A model generated the notes under the pieces. The model did no database searches and was not told the origin of the DNA. It worked only from the letters and a program-made list of their open reading frames with translations. A DNA stretch of 64,000 bases from CAIUMH01 sp963758555 (GTDB taxonomy: Bacteria; Actinomycetota; Acidimicrobiia; Acidimicrobiales; RAAP-2), in contig CAVWVW010000003.1 of assembly GCA_963758555.1 (NCBI GenBank), positions 1,612,001 to 1,676,000 of the forward strand, read 5' to 3'. This document shows, one piece after another, positions 55,803 through 63,511 of this stretch; position 1 is the first letter of the stretch; each line of letters opens with the position of its first letter. A program made the position numbers and the translations under genes.

Positions 55803-57007
55803 TCAGAGCCGCTCGATGATGGTGGCGGTGCCCATGCCGCCGCCCGTGCACATCGTCACCAGCCCGACGCTCAGATCCTGGCGCTCGAGCTCGTCGAGCA
55901 CGGTGCCGAGCAGCATCGCCCCGGTGGCGCCGATGGGGTGGCCGAGCGCGATGGCTCCGCCGTTCACGTTGACTCGCTCCGGATCCAGCTTCAGATCGCG
56001 GATCGTCTTGAGCGGCACGGCAGCGAAGGCCTCGTTGATCTCCCAGAGGTCGACGTCGGCGGCCACCATGCCCGCCTTCGCCAGCGCTCGCTCGGCTGCT
56101 GGCCCGGGTGCGGTGAGCATGATCACCGGCTCGGAGCCAACCGCGGCGGCTCGAGCGAACGCGGGCTCTCGGCGAGACACCGTTGGCCTCGAGCCAGCCC
56201 TCTGAGGCCACCAGCGCGGCGGCGGCACCGTCGACGACGCCTGAGGAGTTCCCGGCGTGGTGGACGTGGTCGATGGCGCCGGCGTCGGGATAGACCGACA
56301 GCGCCATCTCGTCATAGGTCTCGCCCTGCTCGGCGAACGCAGGGCTGCAGCTTGGCCAGCCCCTCGACCGTGGTGCCTGCTCTCGGGTGCTCGTCGGCGG
56401 CCAAGAGGACGGTGCCGTCGGCGTCGGTTACCGGGATGATCCCGCGCCCGAAGCGGTTCTCGGCGCTCGCCTGAGCAGCACGTCGCTGGCTCTCTGCGGC
56501 GAAGGTGTCGACGTCGCTCCGGCTGAAGCCCTCGATCGTGGCGATGAGGTCCGCCGAGATCCCCTGGGGCACCGTCGGGAAGCGCTCGCGGAACGCGGGG
56601 TTGCCGCCGTCGATGGTCACCGAGCCCGCTGTCAGGTTCCACCGTGACATCGACTCGACGCCGCCTGCGACCACCAGGTCCTGGTACCCGCTGGCCACCC
56701 CCATGGCCGCCAGGCTGACGGCTTGCTGGGCCGAGCCGCAGAAGCGGTTGACCGTCAGGCCCGGCACGCTCTCAGGCCAGCCGGCCAGCAGCGTCGAGAG
56801 CCGTCCGATGGCGTCGTGGTCGCCCGACAAGATCCCGTTGCCAGCGATGACGTCTTCGACGTCAGCGGGATCGAACGCCGTGCGCTGCGCCAAGGCGCGA
56901 AGGCACTGGGCGAGCAGCTCTTGGGGGTGGACGCCGTGGAGCGCGCCGTCAGGGCGTCCCTTGCCGCGCGGCGTGCGCACCACGTCGACGATGAAGGCGT
57001 CGCCCAC
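55803..57007 (-). CDS. Thiolase (acetyl-CoA acyltransferase; two apparent frameshifts)
   Basis: The first frame encodes DVVRTPRGKGRPDGALHGVHPQELL and the nucleophile Cys90 in NRFCGSAQQAVSL. The later frames give HHAGNSSGVVDGAAAALVASE, the WEINEAFAAVPLKTI helix, the catalytic His in GGAIALGHPIGATGA and the second Cys in VTMCTGGGMGTA. Breaks lie near 56338 and 56175. The full chain would be about 400 aa, normal for biosynthetic or degradative thiolases. The GTG at 57007 follows the upstream SDR stop by 3 nt. Confidence 0.85.
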
Positions 57008-57010
57008 CGT

Positions 57011-57907
57011 CTAGCTGGTTTCGCTGAAGAGGGTGCGGGGCCGAGCGTCGGCGACGAGCTGCCGGAGCGTGGGGCCCACCTCGGTGGCATCCATGATCGG
57101 CTCGACCGTCGGACCTCGGTGCCAGCCCTCAGCCACCGCGAGCACGAGGCCGCTGGCCTCGATGACCTGCCCGGTGATGTCCGCTGACTCCGTCGAGGCC
57201 AGCCACACGACCGCCGGCGAGACCGCCTTGACGGTGAACTTGCTGGCGAACTCGCTCTCTTCGGGCACGAGGTCTCCGGTGAGCCTGGTCAGCGCGCCCG
57301 GGGCGATGGCGTTGGCCGTGACCCCATAGCGGACGAGCTCTTGGGCGGCGATCTGCGTCATGGCCGCGATGCCCGCCTTGGCTGCGCCGTAGTTCGACTG
57401 ACCGACGTTGGCGTAGATGCCAGAGACCGAGGTCGTGTTGATCAAACGAGCATCGTTGGTGCCTCCGGCCTTGGACTTCTCACGCCAGTAGACCGCAGCA
57501 TGGTGCGAGGGTGCGAAGGTGCCCTTCAAGTGCACTCGGATGACCGCGTCCCACTCCTCTTCGGACATCGAGAACAGCATCCGGTCCCGGAGGATCCCCG
57601 CGTTGTTGATCAGCACGTCGAGCGTGCCAAAGGTGTCGACGGCCTGCTGGATGAGGGCGGCAGCGCCGTCCCACGAGCTGATGTCGTCGGTGTTGGCCGC
57701 CGCCTCGCCGCCGGCGGCGATGATCTCCTCGACCACCTGCTGCGCGGGTCCTGCGTCGGCGCCGGTCCCGTCACGGTCGCCGCCGAGGTCGTTGACGACC
57801 ACCTTGGCTCCGTGCTCCGCCAAGGACAGCGCGTACTCGCGACCGAGTCCTCGGCCCGCCCCTGTCACCACGCACACACGTCCCTCACACAGACGATCCG
57901 CTGCCAT
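57011..57907 (-). CDS. SDR-type 3-hydroxyacyl-CoA dehydrogenase (MFE-2-like domain)
   Basis: This 298-aa SDR resembles the dehydrogenase domain of peroxisomal multifunctional enzyme type 2. It has TGAGRGLGREYALSLAEHGAKVVVNDLGGD, NNAGILRDRML, SVSGIYANVGQSNYGAAKAG with the Tyr-x3-Lys pair and IAPGALTRLTG. The ATG at 57907 follows GAGAGGGGC. It leads the thiolase, hydratase, CoA-transferase and Gfo/Idh operon, which together form a beta-oxidation unit. Confidence 0.85.
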   Translation of the reverse strand: MAADRLCEGRVCVVTGAGRGLGREYALSLAEHGAKVVVNDLGGDRDGTGADAGPAQQVVEEIIAAGGEAAANTDDISSWDGAAALIQQAVDTFGTLDVLINNAGILRDRMLFSMSEEEWDAVIRVHLKGTFAPSHHAAVYWREKSKAGGTNDARLINTTSVSGIYANVGQSNYGAAKAGIAAMTQIAAQELVRYGVTANAIAPGALTRLTGDLVPEESEFASKFTVKAVSPAVVWLASTESADITGQVIEASGLVLAVAEGWHRGPTVEPIMDATEVGPTLRQLVADARPRTLFSETS

Positions 57908-57925
57908 CACACGCCCCTCTCCCAG

Positions 57926-57937
57926 TCGTTCAAACGA
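57926..57937. promoter_or_regulatory. TCGTT-CA-AACGA inverted repeat upstream of beta-oxidation operon
   Basis: A perfect five-bp-arm inverted repeat lies in the 209-bp divergent gap between the operon at 57907 and the acyl-CoA dehydrogenase at 58117. It is unrelated to the CGGTAC family of sites, so this pair may be separately regulated. Confidence 0.3.
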
Positions 57938-58116
57938 ACCTTTCATATCACCGATCGATCACCTCGCTCCCGTGGGCAGGTGCGCTCTGACCTCGCCTGC
58001 ACCGTGAGAACGCCCCATCGTCTCTCGATCGATGGCATGCTCCTTGCTGCTCCATGCGCCCCGCATGCAGCAGGCACCTCCACCGCACGCACGCCCTCCC
58101 CACGAGAGGAACCACC

Positions 58117-59412
58117 ATGGCCTGGGACTTCGCCACTGACCCCGACTACCAAGCTCAGCTCGACTGGGTCGAGACCTTTGTCCGAGAGGAGTGCGAGCCG
58201 CTCGACCTCATCATCAAGGAGAGCCACGACCTCAACGATCCTGTGCGCCAGGCGCTGATCCCTCCTCGCCAGAAGCTCGTCCAAGAGCGTGGGCTCTGGG
58301 CCACCCACCTCGGCCCGCACCTCGGAGGACCGGGCTACGGCCAGGTGAAGCTCGCCCTCTTGAACGAGATCCTCGGTCGCTCTGAGTGCGCACCGATCAT
58401 CTTCGGCAGCCAAGCGCCGGACTCGGGCAACTCAGAGATCCTCGCCCACTACGGCACACCGGAGCTCAAGGAGCAGTACCTCAAGCCACTCCTCGAGAAC
58501 AAGATCATCTCGTGCTTCTCGATGACCGAGCCTCAGGGCGGCGGCGACCCCAAGGTCTTCACCACCTCGGCGGTCCAAGACGGCGACGAGTGGGTGATCA
58601 ACGGCGAGAAGTGGTACTCCTCGTTCGCCTCGTCGGCCTCGTTCCTCATCGTCATGGCGGTCACCGATCCCGACGCCGCCCCCTATGACCGCCACTCGAT
58701 GTTCGTCGTCCCCGGCGACACGCCGGGGATCAACATCCTTCGCGACGTGGGCCTCGGCTGGCAGCCCGTCGGCGGCGGTCGAGAGGGCTACGTCCGCTAC
58801 GAAGACGTCCGCGTGCCCGCCGCCAACATGCTTGGTCCCCGAGGGGGCGCCTTCGTGGTGGCCCAGACCCGCCTGGGTGGCGGTCGCATCCACCACGCCA
58901 TGCGCACCGTCGGGCTGGTCAAGCGGATCTTCGAGATGATCGGCGAGCGCGCGGTCTCGCGCTTCACCCAGGGCGAGATGCTGGGCAACAAGCAGATGGT
59001 CCAAGAGATGGTGGCTGACTCATGGATGGAGATCGAGTCCTTCCGCCTCCTCACCATGCACACCGCCTGGAAGATCGATCAGCTCAACGACTACAAGGCC
59101 GTGCGCCGTGACATCTCCGCCGTCAAGGCGATGATGCAGAAGGTCCTCCACGACGTCTCCGCACGAGCACTCCAGATCCACGGCTCGCTCGGCACCAGTC
59201 ACGAGATGCCCTTCGTCCAGTACCTCACCGAGTCCTTCGTCCTAGGTCTCGCTGACGGCCCCACCGAGGTCCACAAGGTGACCTTGGCCCGCGACGTGCT
59301 CAAGGGCTTCACCCCGGCGCCGGACATGTTCCCCTCCGAGCACCTCTTGCGGCTCAAGGCCGCGGCAGAGGCCAAGTTCGCACCTGAGCTCGAGGGCATC
59401 GTGCGCGACTAG
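58117..59412 (+). CDS. Acyl-CoA dehydrogenase (ACAD10/11-like)
   Basis: This 431-aa flavoprotein has CFSMTEPQGGGDPKVFTTSA and WVINGEKWYSSFASSASF in the beta domain, and GLADGPTEVHKVTLARDVL at the C-terminus. In the last motif the catalytic acid is Asp, near residue 380, as in ACAD10/11-type enzymes that act on branched or hydroxylated chains rather than straight ones. The ATG follows GAGAGGAACC. The adjacent phosphotransferase-like gene fits this, because ACAD10/11 of animals carries a fused kinase domain. Confidence 0.85.
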   Translation: MAWDFATDPDYQAQLDWVETFVREECEPLDLIIKESHDLNDPVRQALIPPRQKLVQERGLWATHLGPHLGGPGYGQVKLALLNEILGRSECAPIIFGSQAPDSGNSEILAHYGTPELKEQYLKPLLENKIISCFSMTEPQGGGDPKVFTTSAVQDGDEWVINGEKWYSSFASSASFLIVMAVTDPDAAPYDRHSMFVVPGDTPGINILRDVGLGWQPVGGGREGYVRYEDVRVPAANMLGPRGGAFVVAQTRLGGGRIHHAMRTVGLVKRIFEMIGERAVSRFTQGEMLGNKQMVQEMVADSWMEIESFRLLTMHTAWKIDQLNDYKAVRRDISAVKAMMQKVLHDVSARALQIHGSLGTSHEMPFVQYLTESFVLGLADGPTEVHKVTLARDVLKGFTPAPDMFPSEHLLRLKAAAEAKFAPELEGIVRD

Positions 59413-59437
59413 CGAGGCGCTGGCCGCTGGCCTCGCT
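59411..59437. terminator. Bidirectional hairpin between convergent genes
   Basis: AGCGAGGC / GCCTCGCT form an eight-bp perfect stem with an 11-nt loop just after the acyl-CoA dehydrogenase stop and overlapping the phosphotransferase stop. Confidence 0.5.
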
Positions 59438-60369
59438 CAGCCGAGCAACGAGTGCGCAGCGCCGAGCAGGCGAGGGAGCGCAGAGGCCATGGCTTCGACC
59501 TCTGGGTCAGGCACGTCTCGCCGACGGTTGTGCTTGACGATGAGCGACCACGTGGCGACTGACTTGAAGCACGCCAGCGCTCGGAAGAGATCGAGGTCGG
59601 GGACCGAGCGGCCGAGGGCCGTCGGCGTAGCGAGCAGCGAGCTCGTCCACCGGCGGCATCAGGCCGACGTAGGGGGTCGGACGGGCGTAGGTATCCGGGT
59701 CGGCGTTGATCAGGAACCAGCCGACGTCGACCCTCGGGTCGCCGACGGTCCAGATCTCCCAGTCGATGATGGCCTTGATCTCCGTGCCGTGGGCCAGCAG
59801 GTTGCCCAAGCGGAAGTCCCCGTGAACGATCGCTGGGTCCATCGGTGAGACCTTGGCTGCCCGGAGCTCGACCGGCAACCTCGGCCCAGCCTGGAGCCAT
59901 CTCGGGATCGACGGTCTCGAGCAGCTGCTGACCAGCGATCGATCTCGTCAGCGACGCTGACCACAGGCTCTGCTCCCAGTCCGACGGCCGCCGGCGAGAC
60001 CCGGTGGAGCGCCGCCATGGTCTCGGCTGCGTGGCGCAGCCGCTCGGCCATGACCTCGACGGATCCGTGGCCTTCGAGGTCGAAGAGGGGCTCGAGGGAG
60101 TCGCCCTCGACGAAGGACATGACGAAGAGCGGCGGCAGCTCGGGTGGCGCTCCTCGGTCCTCGAAGAGCACAGTCGGCACCGACACCCCGGCGCCCCGAA
60201 GGCTCCTCAGCAACCGAGCCTGGCGGAGCACGTCGCGGTTGAGCGTGGGCTCGACGCCGGGCGGAGCGACCTTGATCACCACAGGTTCACCATCAGCCAG
60301 CACGCCGGCGAAGGTGAGGCTCGAGCGCCCGCCCGTGAGGCGGCGCACGTCGCGGACCCCTTGTGACAC
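59437..60369 (-). CDS. Aminoglycoside-phosphotransferase-like kinase (apparent frameshifts; start unresolved)
   Basis: The first frame has RRLTGGRSSLTFAGVL, FVMSFVEGDSLEPLFDLEG and the kinase N-lobe. After a break near 59920 the second has IVHGDFRLGNLLAHGTEIKAIIDWEIWTVGDPRVDVGWFL, with the Brenner motif HGDFRxxN and the DFG-like DWE. A second break lies near 59620, after which the end at 59437 (SLLG) is reached. Homology seems to start upstream of 60369, towards 60411, but no good initiation codon is visible. It is homologous to the kinase part of ACAD10/11. Confidence 0.75.
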
Positions 60370-60432
60370 CAGGCGGTTTTCGACGTGGGTCTCGCTGTAC
60401 TCAAAGGAAGGAATGTGCCACCATAGCGGTCG

Positions 60433-61218
60433 ATGGCGGGATCCTGTGGGGGAAAAGTAGCGCTGGTCACTGGCACGAGCCGGGGTCTCGGCAAGGCGAT
60501 CGCGGAGCGTTTTGCGGCGGAGGGGGCGACGGTCGCGCTGACCGCTCGGACCCTGGAGCCCGATCCCAAGTACGTCGGCTCCCTGCAGGAGACCTGTGAG
60601 GGCATCAAGGCCAACGGCGGTCAGGCCATCGCCATCCAGGCAGACCTCTCGAAGCCCGACGAGCGCGAACGCCTCATGGAGGAGGTCTCCTCTCAGGTGG
60701 GCCCGCCGGACATCCTCGTGAACAACGCCGCGGTGACCTTCCTGCTCCCGCTCGACACGTTCCCCGACAAGCGAGCCCGTCTCATGATCGAGATGCACGT
60801 GCTGGCGCCCCTGCACCTGACCCAGCTCGCGGTGCCCAGCATGCGAGCGAAGGGCGAGGGGTGGGTGCTCATGCTCACCTCGATCGCCGGCGAGCGGATC
60901 GAGGGGCCTCCCTTCTCGGCGTTCGACACCTCGGCCGGCTTCGGCATGTACGGCACGGTCAAGGCCTCGATGAGCCGGATGGCCCAGAGCCTGGCGGCTG
61001 AGCTCTACGCCGACGGCATCGCCGTGAACGCCGCGGCTCCCTCTGATCCCGTCGCCACTGAGGGCGCGGGAGCGCTCGACCTGGCCAAGGGTCCCACCGA
61101 GGACATCAGCCTGATCGCCGAGACGGCCTTCACGCTGTGCACCGGTGACCCGAAGGTCCTCACCGGTCGCGTGGCCCAGACCCAGCCGTACCTTCGCGAG
61201 ATCGGCTGGCTGCAGTGA
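60433..61218 (+). CDS. Short-chain dehydrogenase/reductase
   Basis: This 261-aa SDR has TGTSRGLGKAIAERF, NNAAVTFLLPLD and LMLTSIAGERIEGPP, followed by GMYGTVKASM where the catalytic Tyr and Lys sit. It diverges from the kinase gene and its stop overlaps the start of the LLM-type oxidoreductase as GTGA. The operon goes SDR, LLM oxidoreductase, TIM barrel. The substrate is unknown. Confidence 0.85.
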   Translation: MAGSCGGKVALVTGTSRGLGKAIAERFAAEGATVALTARTLEPDPKYVGSLQETCEGIKANGGQAIAIQADLSKPDERERLMEEVSSQVGPPDILVNNAAVTFLLPLDTFPDKRARLMIEMHVLAPLHLTQLAVPSMRAKGEGWVLMLTSIAGERIEGPPFSAFDTSAGFGMYGTVKASMSRMAQSLAAELYADGIAVNAAAPSDPVATEGAGALDLAKGPTEDISLIAETAFTLCTGDPKVLTGRVAQTQPYLREIGWLQ

Positions 61219-62171
61219 AGATCGGCCAGATGGTCGGCTCCGACAAGGAGCGAGACCGCAACGATCGCCTCCAAGGCCTCGTCGACGACGTGGTCGGCGT
61301 CGAAGCGGCGGGCTTCACCTCGATGTGGATCCCCCAGGTGCCCGGCTACCTCGACGCCATGACCGCCGTGACGGCCATAGGGCTCGCCACGTCGACGATC
61401 GAGATCGGCACGGCGGTCGTGCCCATCCAGACCCGCCACCCGATCCCGATGGCCCAGCAGGCGCTCACGACCCAGCTGGCCTGCGGTGGTCGCTTCACCT
61501 TGGGGCTCGGTCCCTCGCACCACTGGATCATCACCGACCAGTTCGGCCTCGAGTACGACAAGCCAGCCCGCCTCGTGCGCCACTACCTCGAGGTCCTCAA
61601 CAAGGCGTTCGAGGGGCCGGGCATGGTCGACGTCGAGAACGAGGCCTTCACGATCCACAGCCCGATGAACGTGGCCGACGACACCCCGGTGCCGGTGATG
61701 CTGGCGGCGCTCGCTCCGGTGATGCTGCGGATCGCCGGAGAGCAGGCATCAGGCACCATCTTGTGGATGGCCGATGAGAAGGCCATCGCCGAGCACATCG
61801 TGCCCAAGATCACGAAGGCCGCCAGCGAGGCCGGCCGACCGGACCCGCGCATCGTGGCGGGTGTGCCGATCGCGCTCTGCGCCGAGAGCGAGGCGGTCGA
61901 AGCTCGCGCCTACGCAGGTGACGTCCTCGGCCACGCCGAGATGTCCCCGAACTACGAGAAGCTCCTGGCGCAAGGCGACGCCCACGACGTCCAAGACGTC
62001 ATGGCGGTGGGCAGCGAGACGACGATCTTGGAGCGCATCAAGCGCTTCAAGGACGCTGGCGTCACCGACTTCGCGGCCCGGATCGTCCCGCTGGGTGCCA
62101 CGCCCGAAGAGCGCTTCGGCTCTCGCCAGCGCACCCAGGACTTCCTCGCCGAGCTCTGTCCCGAGATCTGA
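61215..62171 (+). CDS. LLM-class (luciferase-like) F420-dependent oxidoreductase
   Basis: This 318-aa protein has MKIGQMVGSDKERDRND, GFTSMWIPQVPGYLDAMTAVTAIG, the turn TAVVPIQTRHPIPMAQQALT and GRFTLGLGPSHHWII, diagnostic of the bacterial luciferase-like fold that uses F420 or FMN. The GTG overlaps the upstream SDR stop, so it is coupled. Such enzymes reduce or oxidise alcohols and C=C bonds in catabolic pathways. The cofactor cannot be proved from sequence. Confidence 0.85.
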   Translation: MKIGQMVGSDKERDRNDRLQGLVDDVVGVEAAGFTSMWIPQVPGYLDAMTAVTAIGLATSTIEIGTAVVPIQTRHPIPMAQQALTTQLACGGRFTLGLGPSHHWIITDQFGLEYDKPARLVRHYLEVLNKAFEGPGMVDVENEAFTIHSPMNVADDTPVPVMLAALAPVMLRIAGEQASGTILWMADEKAIAEHIVPKITKAASEAGRPDPRIVAGVPIALCAESEAVEARAYAGDVLGHAEMSPNYEKLLAQGDAHDVQDVMAVGSETTILERIKRFKDAGVTDFAARIVPLGATPEERFGSRQRTQDFLAELCPEI

Positions 62172-62194
62172 GCGCGTCGCTCCGGCGAGCCTTT

Positions 62195-62211
62195 GGACCG
62201 CTCAGTACACT
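62195..62211. promoter_or_regulatory. GGACCG-CT-CAGTAC site with TACACT -10 box
   Basis: A one-mismatch version of the CGGTAC-family site lies over the TACACT -10 box at 62206-62211. The start codon is 7 nt after it, consistent with leaderless initiation of the TIM-barrel gene. Confidence 0.4.
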
Positions 62212-62218
62212 GCGCCTC

Positions 62219-63040
62219 GTGGCCATCCATCCTCGACTCTCGTTGAACAGCGTCAGCACCTGGGGTCAGTCCCTCGCTGATGACATCGCCCTGTGGCAGA
62301 GCCTCGGGATCAAGCACGTAGGCCTGATCTTGCCCAAGATCAAGGCTGTCGGTTGGTCCGAGGCGGCGGCCATGGTCACCGAAGCCGAGCTCGAGGTCTC
62401 CACCATCTTCGGGCCGACGTTTCGGCCCCACGACGCCGATCCCTCGTTGGGCTGGCTCGACGAGGACCGAGCGGAGACCGTCGAGACCCTTGAGTTCGCC
62501 GCCGAGATCGGTGCCGCGTCGGTCTACGTCTGCAGCGGCGCTGCCGCCTCGCTCAGCTGGGAAGAGGCCGCGGCGTCGTTCTGTGACGTCATCGCTCCCT
62601 CGGTCGAGGCGTCGCGCGCGCTGCACGTGCCGATCCTGCTGGAACCGACCAACCCGCTCCGCTCTGACGTGAGCTTCGTCTTCTGGCAGCGAGATGCCAT
62701 GGACCTCGCCCGCCAAGCGGGCACCAAGGTCATGCTGGACTTCCAATCCTGCTGGTACGAGCGGGGCATCGCCGCGACGATCACCGAGAACATCGATCTC
62801 GTCGGCGTCGTCCAGATCTCTGACTACGTGATCGGCACCACCGAGACCGGCAACCGTGCCGTGCCCGGGGACGGCGACATCCCGCTCGAGCGCCTGATCG
62901 CCATCGCCCTCGATGCTGGCTTCGAGGGCGCCTTCGACCTCGAGGTCATGGGCAAGCGCGTGGAGGAGGAGGGCTACGCCTCAGCGATGCGCCGCTCCAT
63001 CGAGGTTGCCAGCGCCATGCTGGAGAAGCTCGGCGCCTGA
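62219..63040 (+). CDS. Sugar phosphate isomerase/epimerase-like TIM barrel
   Basis: This intact 273-aa protein is the paralogue of the frameshifted gene at 43198-43987. Both start with A-V/I-H-P-R-x-S-L-N and share ALWQSLGIKHVGLI, ILLEPTNPLRSDVSF, QSCWYERGIA and GDGDIPLERLI. These segments place likely metal ligands (Glu, Asp, His). The family includes xylose-isomerase-like and inositol-degrading enzymes. Here a catabolic isomerase or lyase seems more likely than sugar metabolism, given the neighbours. Confidence 0.8.
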   Translation: MAIHPRLSLNSVSTWGQSLADDIALWQSLGIKHVGLILPKIKAVGWSEAAAMVTEAELEVSTIFGPTFRPHDADPSLGWLDEDRAETVETLEFAAEIGAASVYVCSGAAASLSWEEAAASFCDVIAPSVEASRALHVPILLEPTNPLRSDVSFVFWQRDAMDLARQAGTKVMLDFQSCWYERGIAATITENIDLVGVVQISDYVIGTTETGNRAVPGDGDIPLERLIAIALDAGFEGAFDLEVMGKRVEEEGYASAMRRSIEVASAMLEKLGA

Positions 63041-63058
63041 GCCAGCCCGACGGCTCAG
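63037..63058. terminator. Hairpin containing both convergent stop codons
   Basis: CTGAGCC / GGCTCAG arms (7 bp) flank an eight-nt loop at 63037-63058. The stop codon of the TIM-barrel gene lies in the left arm and that of the lipoyl gene in the right arm, an economical bidirectional terminator. Confidence 0.55.
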
Positions 63059-63297
63059 TCGATGGTGGTGATGGTGCCGATCTCGGCACCGATCTCGTAG
63101 TCCACCTCTTCGTCAGCATCCCAGTGCACGACGCCCGTGCCACCCGACTCGATCTCGATCTCCACCTTGTCGGTGGCGATCAAGAAGAGCGGCTCTCCCT
63201 CGTTGACCGTCGAACCCTCGGCGACCAGCTTCTCGACGAGCGTCGCCTCGGTGGCGTCAGGCGACGACCTTGGGATGCGGATTACGAACTCAGCCAC
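63055..63297 (-). CDS. Free-standing biotin/lipoyl-attachment domain protein
   Basis: This 80-aa protein consists of one biotinyl/lipoyl domain. The attachment Lys44 is in IATDKVEIEIE and the C-terminal hammerhead ends with EIGTITTID. The surrounding Asp-Lys-Val and not Met-Lys-Met points to lipoyl rather than biotin. It has no E2 catalytic or E1/E3-binding domain. It may carry acyl groups for the fused E1 at 49649 or another 2-oxoacid dehydrogenase; partners are not in the window. Confidence 0.85.
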   Translation of the reverse strand: MAEFVIRIPRSSPDATEATLVEKLVAEGSTVNEGEPLFLIATDKVEIEIESGGTGVVHWDADEEVDYEIGAEIGTITTID

Positions 63298-63511
63298 AGG
63301 AAAGGACCTCCACAGTCAGCCACGGGGAGCGTGCCCGGCACATCGTAGAGCGACGCGAGCGGATCTGCGAAGCCCGTGGCCCACAGCTGGGCGAGCTCGC
63401 TACTTGCTTCGGGCGGGGTCGAGGACCAAGATCGCGCACAGCGAGGAGGAGACAGCGCGGCCCAAGAGCCCGATGCGACGCTCGCCGATCGCCACAGAGG
63501 GGGCAGTGCCA
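63298..63511. other. 214-bp divergent intergenic region
   Basis: This gap contains GAGGGGGC as the ribosome-binding site for the gene at 63512. I see no palindrome or open frame of note. Confidence 0.4.

Noticed and set aside
53166..57007. Decaying pseudogene island, as judged by many frame breaks
   Set aside because: Both sides of each break keep full family motifs and operon overlaps, and one-base G/C-run changes repair those examined. Consensus error is the simpler explanation.
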